From the NCBI GenBank assembly GCA_903925075.1, contig CAIYDQ010000025.1, positions 1 through 64,000 on the forward strand: a stretch of DNA of 64,000 nucleotides, in the 5' to 3' direction. Made by a program: the position numbers and the translations under genes. Each line of letters opens with the position of its first letter. Position 1 is the first letter of the stretch. This document shows, one piece after another, positions 60,361-64,000 of this stretch. Below the pieces are notes generated by a model, which ran no database searches, had not been told where the DNA came from, and worked only from the letters and a program-made list of their open reading frames with translations. The DNA comes from an uncultured Geobacter sp. Its GTDB lineage: Bacteria > Desulfobacterota > Desulfuromonadia > Geobacterales > Geobacteraceae.

Positions 60361-63300
60361 ATGGACATTATCGATGACGAACTGATTGCCGATTATGTGG
60401 AGGAATCCCGCGAGCATCTGGCGGATATCGAAAGCGACCTGCTCACCATCGAGGAGCAGGGCGAGAACATCAACCCCGACCTGGTCAACAAGGTGTTTCG
60501 CGCCGCCCACTCCATCAAGGGGGGCGCCGGTTTTCTGAACCTGAATACGGTCAAGGACCTGTCCCACAAGATCGAAAACGTGCTGAGCCTGGTGCGCAAC
60601 CGGGAGCTGATTCCTACCCCGGAGGTGGTCAACGTCATGTTGGTCTCCTTCGACAAGTTGCGCGAGCTGATCAACAACCTGCAGCAGAGCAACCAGGCGG
60701 ACGTCTCCGAGCTGCTGGTCGCGCTTACCCGGATCATCACCCCGGAAAAGCCCCAGGACAGCGCCCCGAACGCGCCCCTGGAAGAAACGGTGCAGATCCC
60801 CCTGCCGCACGGGGTGGAAAGCATCACCGCCTCCCGTTTCGACCTCAACCAGGCCGCCAAGGAGGGAAACCAGGTCTATCTGGCGGAATTCGATCTGATT
60901 CACGACGTGCACAACCTCTGGCGCACGCCGCACGACCTGATCCGCACCATCGACGGCTGCGGGCTGCTTTTGGAGAGCATGGTGCCGCTCATGGACGTCG
61001 GCACCCTGGACGAGGAGCCGGTCAACCGCATCCCGTTTTACGCGCTGATCGCCAGCTCGCGCAACGCGGCGGAGCTGGCCGCCGAGTTCAAGATCGGCGT
61101 CGAGCATATCGCCTTGGTGAGCGCCGCCGATGGTGCGCCGGTGGCCTCCTCCGCCGCCGGCCCGGCCGCTCCCCTCGCCCCGCCGGCTCTCCCGCAGACG
61201 TCGACGCCGCCGGCCGCGGCGCAGACGGTCGCTGCGCAAACGCCGGCCGCTCCCCAAATGCCGGCCGCCCCGCAGGCGGTCGCCTCGCAAACGCCGGCCG
61301 CGCCGCAAATGTCGGCAACGCCGCAGCTCGCCGCTTCCCTGGAGCATGCCCCGCTCGCGGTCAACGGGAAAACTCCCGCGCCGGGACGGGCGACGACCCC
61401 AAGCGTTGTGAGCGTCCCGGTCTCGCCGCAGACGCCGCTCCCCGCCGAGCAGACCGCCGAATCCACCCTGCGCATCAACGTGGCGGTGCTGGATACGCTG
61501 ATGAACCTGGCGGGCGAGATGGTGCTCGGGCGCAACCAGCTGCTGCAGGCCATCAGCCGCAACGACGCGGTCGCCATCAAGGCCGCCGGCTACCGCATCA
61601 ACACGGTCACCTCGGAGCTGCAGGAAGCGATCATGCTGACCCGGATGCAGCCCATCGGCACCATCTTGAACCGCTTCACCCGCATCGTGCGCGACATGTC
61701 GCGCGACCTGGGCAAGGAGATCGCCCTCACCATCACCGGCAAAGACGTGGAGCTGGACAAGACCATCATCGAGGGTCTGAGCGACCCGCTCACCCACCTG
61801 GTGCGAAACGCGGTCGACCACGGCGTGGAAGGTCCGGCGAAAAGACGCGCGGCCGGCAAGGCCGCGGCCGGCGCCATCGAGCTGAACGCCTTCCACGAGG
61901 CCGGCCAGGTGATCATCGAGATCAGGGACGACGGCGGCGGCATCGACCCCGAAAAAGTGGCGGCGGCGGCGATCTCCAAAGGGCTTTTGACCCACGAGCA
62001 GGTCCGGCAGCTCTCCGACAAGGAGAAGCGCTTCCTGATCATGATGCCCGGCTTCTCCACCGCCGAGACCATCACCGACATCTCCGGCCGCGGCGTCGGC
62101 ATGGACGTGGTGAAAACCAACATCGAGCGCCTGAACGGCCAGATCGAGATCGAGAGCGAGCTGGGGAAGGGCTCGGTGTTCAGGATCAAGCTGCCGCTGA
62201 CCCTGGCCATCATCCCCTCGCTGTTCGTCGAGGCGCAGGGGCAGCGCTTCGCCATCCCCCAGGCCAACGTGGTGGAGGCGATCCGCATCCCGGCGGAACA
62301 GGTCAAAGAGCGCATCGAACAGGTGGGGGACGCCGACGTGCTCATGCTGCGCGGCAGCATCATCCCGATCGTGCGGCTGGCCGACGCGCTGGAGATCGCG
62401 GCGCCGACCTCCCCGGAAGAGCGGCCGCTCCTCGCCGGCCGCGCCCGGCTCCCCTCCCGCCCGCAGGCCAAGGCGTCGCCCGCGGAGCCGGCCGCGGACC
62501 CGGCGACGGACGACGGGCAGCGCGACCTCCCCGCCCCGCTTAGCCGGGGCGCGGACGGCCAGCAGGCGGGGGGCGACCTCAACCTGGTGATCGTCACCAC
62601 CGGCGCCATGCAATACGCCATCGTGGTCAATAAGCTGTTCGACTCCGAGGAGATCGTGGTGAAGCCCCTGGGGCGGCGCCTGAAGCATATCCGGGAGTTT
62701 GCCGGCGCTACCATCATGGGGGATGGCAAGGTGGCCCTGATCCTGGACGCCCCCGGCCTGGCCGCGGTCAGCGGCATCGACGCGGCCGCCGCCACGGCGC
62801 GCGACCAGAAAAAGCTGCAGATCGCGGGAGGCGAGGAGGCCGAGATCCAGGCCCTGCTCACCTTCCACTACGGCGCCGAGCAGCAGCTCGCCGTGCCGCT
62901 GGAGCTGGTGGCGCGGGTGGAGAAGATCGCCCCCAAGGACGTGGAGACGGTGGGCGGCCGGCGGGTCATGCAGTACCGCGGCCAGGTCATGCCGCTGGTG
63001 ATGGTGAACGACACCGCCCTGGTGGACGGGCCGGACCTGACCCGGGACCTGGTGGTGATCGTCTTCGAGGTGGCGGGCCACGAAATCGGGCTGGTGGCCA
63101 ACCAGCCGGTGGATTCGGCCGAGTGCCGGATCGCCATCGACAGCAGCATCCTGCGCCAGCCGGGGATCCTCGGCTCGGTGATCCTGAAGAAGCGCACCCT
63201 GGTGATCGTGGACATCTTCGAGCTGGTGGAGACGCTGCACCCCGAATGGTTCGCGGAGCGCCGCCTGATCCGCGGCGGCGCCACCGCCAAGACCGTGCTC

Positions 63301-63651
63301 TTGGCCGAGGATTCCGATTTCTTCCGGGCTCAGGTGAGAAGGTTCATGGAGGACGAAGGGTACAAGGTGATCGGCTGCGAGGACGGCCAGCTCGCCTGGC
63401 AGGCCCTCGACCGCCAGGAGGAGCCGATCCACCTGGTGGTCACCGACATCGAGATGCCCAACATGAACGGCTACGAGTTGACCAAGCGGATCAGGGGAGA
63501 CCACCGTTTCCGCACCCTCCCCATCATCGCCGTCACCTCGCTGGCCGGCGAGGAGGACATCGAGCGCGGCCGGCAGGCGGGCCTCACCAATTACCTGGTC
63601 AAGCTGGACCGCGAAAAACTGCTGGAAGCGATCGCCGCCCTATCGCTGTAG
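60361..63651 (+). CDS. CheA-type chemotaxis kinase with C-terminal receiver (FrzE-like)
   Basis: 1096 residues. Hpt (H50 in AAHSIKGGAGF), a middle domain (about 140-265), an Ala/Pro/Gln linker, dimerisation and ATPase domains (HLVRNAVDHGVE, DDGGGID, GRGVGMDVV), then a CheW-like P5 region interrupted by a charged insert (about 680-735). A second CheW-like segment (about 820-970) and a receiver (about 980-1095; EDSDFF, VVTDIEMPNMNG, VKLDRE) follow. The receiver phosphosite is present, and the conserved Lys is in LVKLD. CheA-receiver fusions of this type run non-flagellar or alternative pathways. It is 15 bp after the kinase-STAS gene. Confidence 0.93.
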   Translation: MDIIDDELIADYVEESREHLADIESDLLTIEEQGENINPDLVNKVFRAAHSIKGGAGFLNLNTVKDLSHKIENVLSLVRNRELIPTPEVVNVMLVSFDKLRELINNLQQSNQADVSELLVALTRIITPEKPQDSAPNAPLEETVQIPLPHGVESITASRFDLNQAAKEGNQVYLAEFDLIHDVHNLWRTPHDLIRTIDGCGLLLESMVPLMDVGTLDEEPVNRIPFYALIASSRNAAELAAEFKIGVEHIALVSAADGAPVASSAAGPAAPLAPPALPQTSTPPAAAQTVAAQTPAAPQMPAAPQAVASQTPAAPQMSATPQLAASLEHAPLAVNGKTPAPGRATTPSVVSVPVSPQTPLPAEQTAESTLRINVAVLDTLMNLAGEMVLGRNQLLQAISRNDAVAIKAAGYRINTVTSELQEAIMLTRMQPIGTILNRFTRIVRDMSRDLGKEIALTITGKDVELDKTIIEGLSDPLTHLVRNAVDHGVEGPAKRRAAGKAAAGAIELNAFHEAGQVIIEIRDDGGGIDPEKVAAAAISKGLLTHEQVRQLSDKEKRFLIMMPGFSTAETITDISGRGVGMDVVKTNIERLNGQIEIESELGKGSVFRIKLPLTLAIIPSLFVEAQGQRFAIPQANVVEAIRIPAEQVKERIEQVGDADVLMLRGSIIPIVRLADALEIAAPTSPEERPLLAGRARLPSRPQAKASPAEPAADPATDDGQRDLPAPLSRGADGQQAGGDLNLVIVTTGAMQYAIVVNKLFDSEEIVVKPLGRRLKHIREFAGATIMGDGKVALILDAPGLAAVSGIDAAAATARDQKKLQIAGGEEAEIQALLTFHYGAEQQLAVPLELVARVEKIAPKDVETVGGRRVMQYRGQVMPLVMVNDTALVDGPDLTRDLVVIVFEVAGHEIGLVANQPVDSAECRIAIDSSILRQPGILGSVILKKRTLVIVDIFELVETLHPEWFAERRLIRGGATAKTVLLAEDSDFFRAQVRRFMEDEGYKVIGCEDGQLAWQALDRQEEPIHLVVTDIEMPNMNGYELTKRIRGDHRFRTLPIIAVTSLAGEEDIERGRQAGLTNYLVKLDREKLLEAIAALSL

Positions 63652-63709
63652 CCCGACAACTCCACTGACCGGTTTAGGCCGTTGTTCCCCCCTTGGGAGA
63701 GGAAAAAAA

Positions 63710-64000
63710 ATGTTAGAGAACATGACGCTCAAGACCCGCCTCATCGCCAGCTTCGCCATCGTGCTGTCGCTAACCGTCGGCATCAGCCTCGCCGCCCTTT
63801 TCGGCATCGGTCTGTTGCGAAACAACGTCAACGACCTGGCCTTCAAGCAGGGAAAGCTGATGGAAAACGGCCAGCGCTCGCGGGCCAACATCAACATGAT
63901 GAGGCGCTACGAGAAGGATCTGTTCATAAACATCGGCGACGAGGCCAAAACCGAGGAATACAAGAAAAAATGGGACGAAACCCTGGACCACTTCCTGAAG
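63710..64000 (+). CDS. Methyl-accepting chemotaxis protein, N-terminal part (runs off window edge)
   Basis: 97 residues visible: a short basic N-terminus (MLENMTLKTRLIASF), a membrane helix (about 12-36) and the start of a periplasmic helical-bundle ligand domain. GAGAGG precedes the ATG. As the next gene after cheA it is the likely input receptor of this pathway. The signalling part lies outside the window. Confidence 0.85.
   Translation, partial: MLENMTLKTRLIASFAIVLSLTVGISLAALFGIGLLRNNVNDLAFKQGKLMENGQRSRANINMMRRYEKDLFINIGDEAKTEEYKKKWDETLDHFLK

Overview
This is a GC-rich, densely coded window from a strictly respiratory Deltaproteobacterium, most likely of the Geobacter/Geomonas/Citrifermentans group. 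The lineage call is an inference. It rests on the many sensor kinases and c-di-GMP enzymes, a membrane-anchored diheme cytochrome encoded with narGHJI, a periplasmic [NiFe]-hydrogenase like the Geobacter Hya type, several hemerythrins, and Geobacter-style short dispersed repeats. No rRNA, tRNA, CRISPR array, insertion sequence or prophage was recognised.

Region 1 (1-8.2 kb) holds one-carbon and SAM-cycle genes: partial ahcY, an ArsR-methyltransferase fusion (SahR-like) and metK. Interspersed are a nitronate-monooxygenase-like protein, a two-component pair, a cyclophilin and a periplasmic peroxiredoxin. Region 2 (8.2-17.7 kb) is housekeeping: a Rep/PcrA helicase, ligA, a YefM-YoeB toxin-antitoxin pair, a Lys/His/Ala-rich secreted peptide, and the assimilatory sulfate operon cysH-cysD-cysN.

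Region 3 (18-33.5 kb) is the nitrate respiration island. A PAS-GGDEF-EAL-REC protein is followed by narC-like/narG/narH/narJ/narI/narK on the plus strand. A chemoreceptor follows, then a second narK and a hemerythrin-domain gene on the minus strand. Both operons start with the same promoter layout: an FNR/DNR-type box, 22 nt, then a -10-like hexamer.

Region 4 (33.7-53.8 kb) is almost all signalling. Six minus-strand genes are assembled from repeated modules: three proteins with the same N-terminal receiver, and two membrane kinases with nearly the same transmitter. Then come a bacteriohemerythrin, a PAS-GGDEF cyclase, a chemoreceptor fused to hemerythrin, a large hybrid kinase, and a MalT-like ATPase with a C-terminal winged-helix/BTAD region.

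Region 5 (54.3-57.9 kb) is a three-gene membrane-bound [NiFe]-hydrogenase whose small subunit has CTGD in place of CTGC at the proximal cluster. Region 6 (58.4-64 kb) is a chemosensory/partner-switch operon: receiver-PP2C phosphatase, an anti-sigma-kinase-like domain fused in frame to its STAS antagonist domain, a CheA with a C-terminal receiver, and the start of a chemoreceptor.

Three families of short dispersed repeats lie between genes. One of them supplies the last codons and the stop codon of two unrelated proteins. The most unusual items are the kinase-STAS fusion with a strong internal start, the NarK homologue with a roughly 90-residue insertion, the twin FNR-type promoters, and the duplicated signalling modules.
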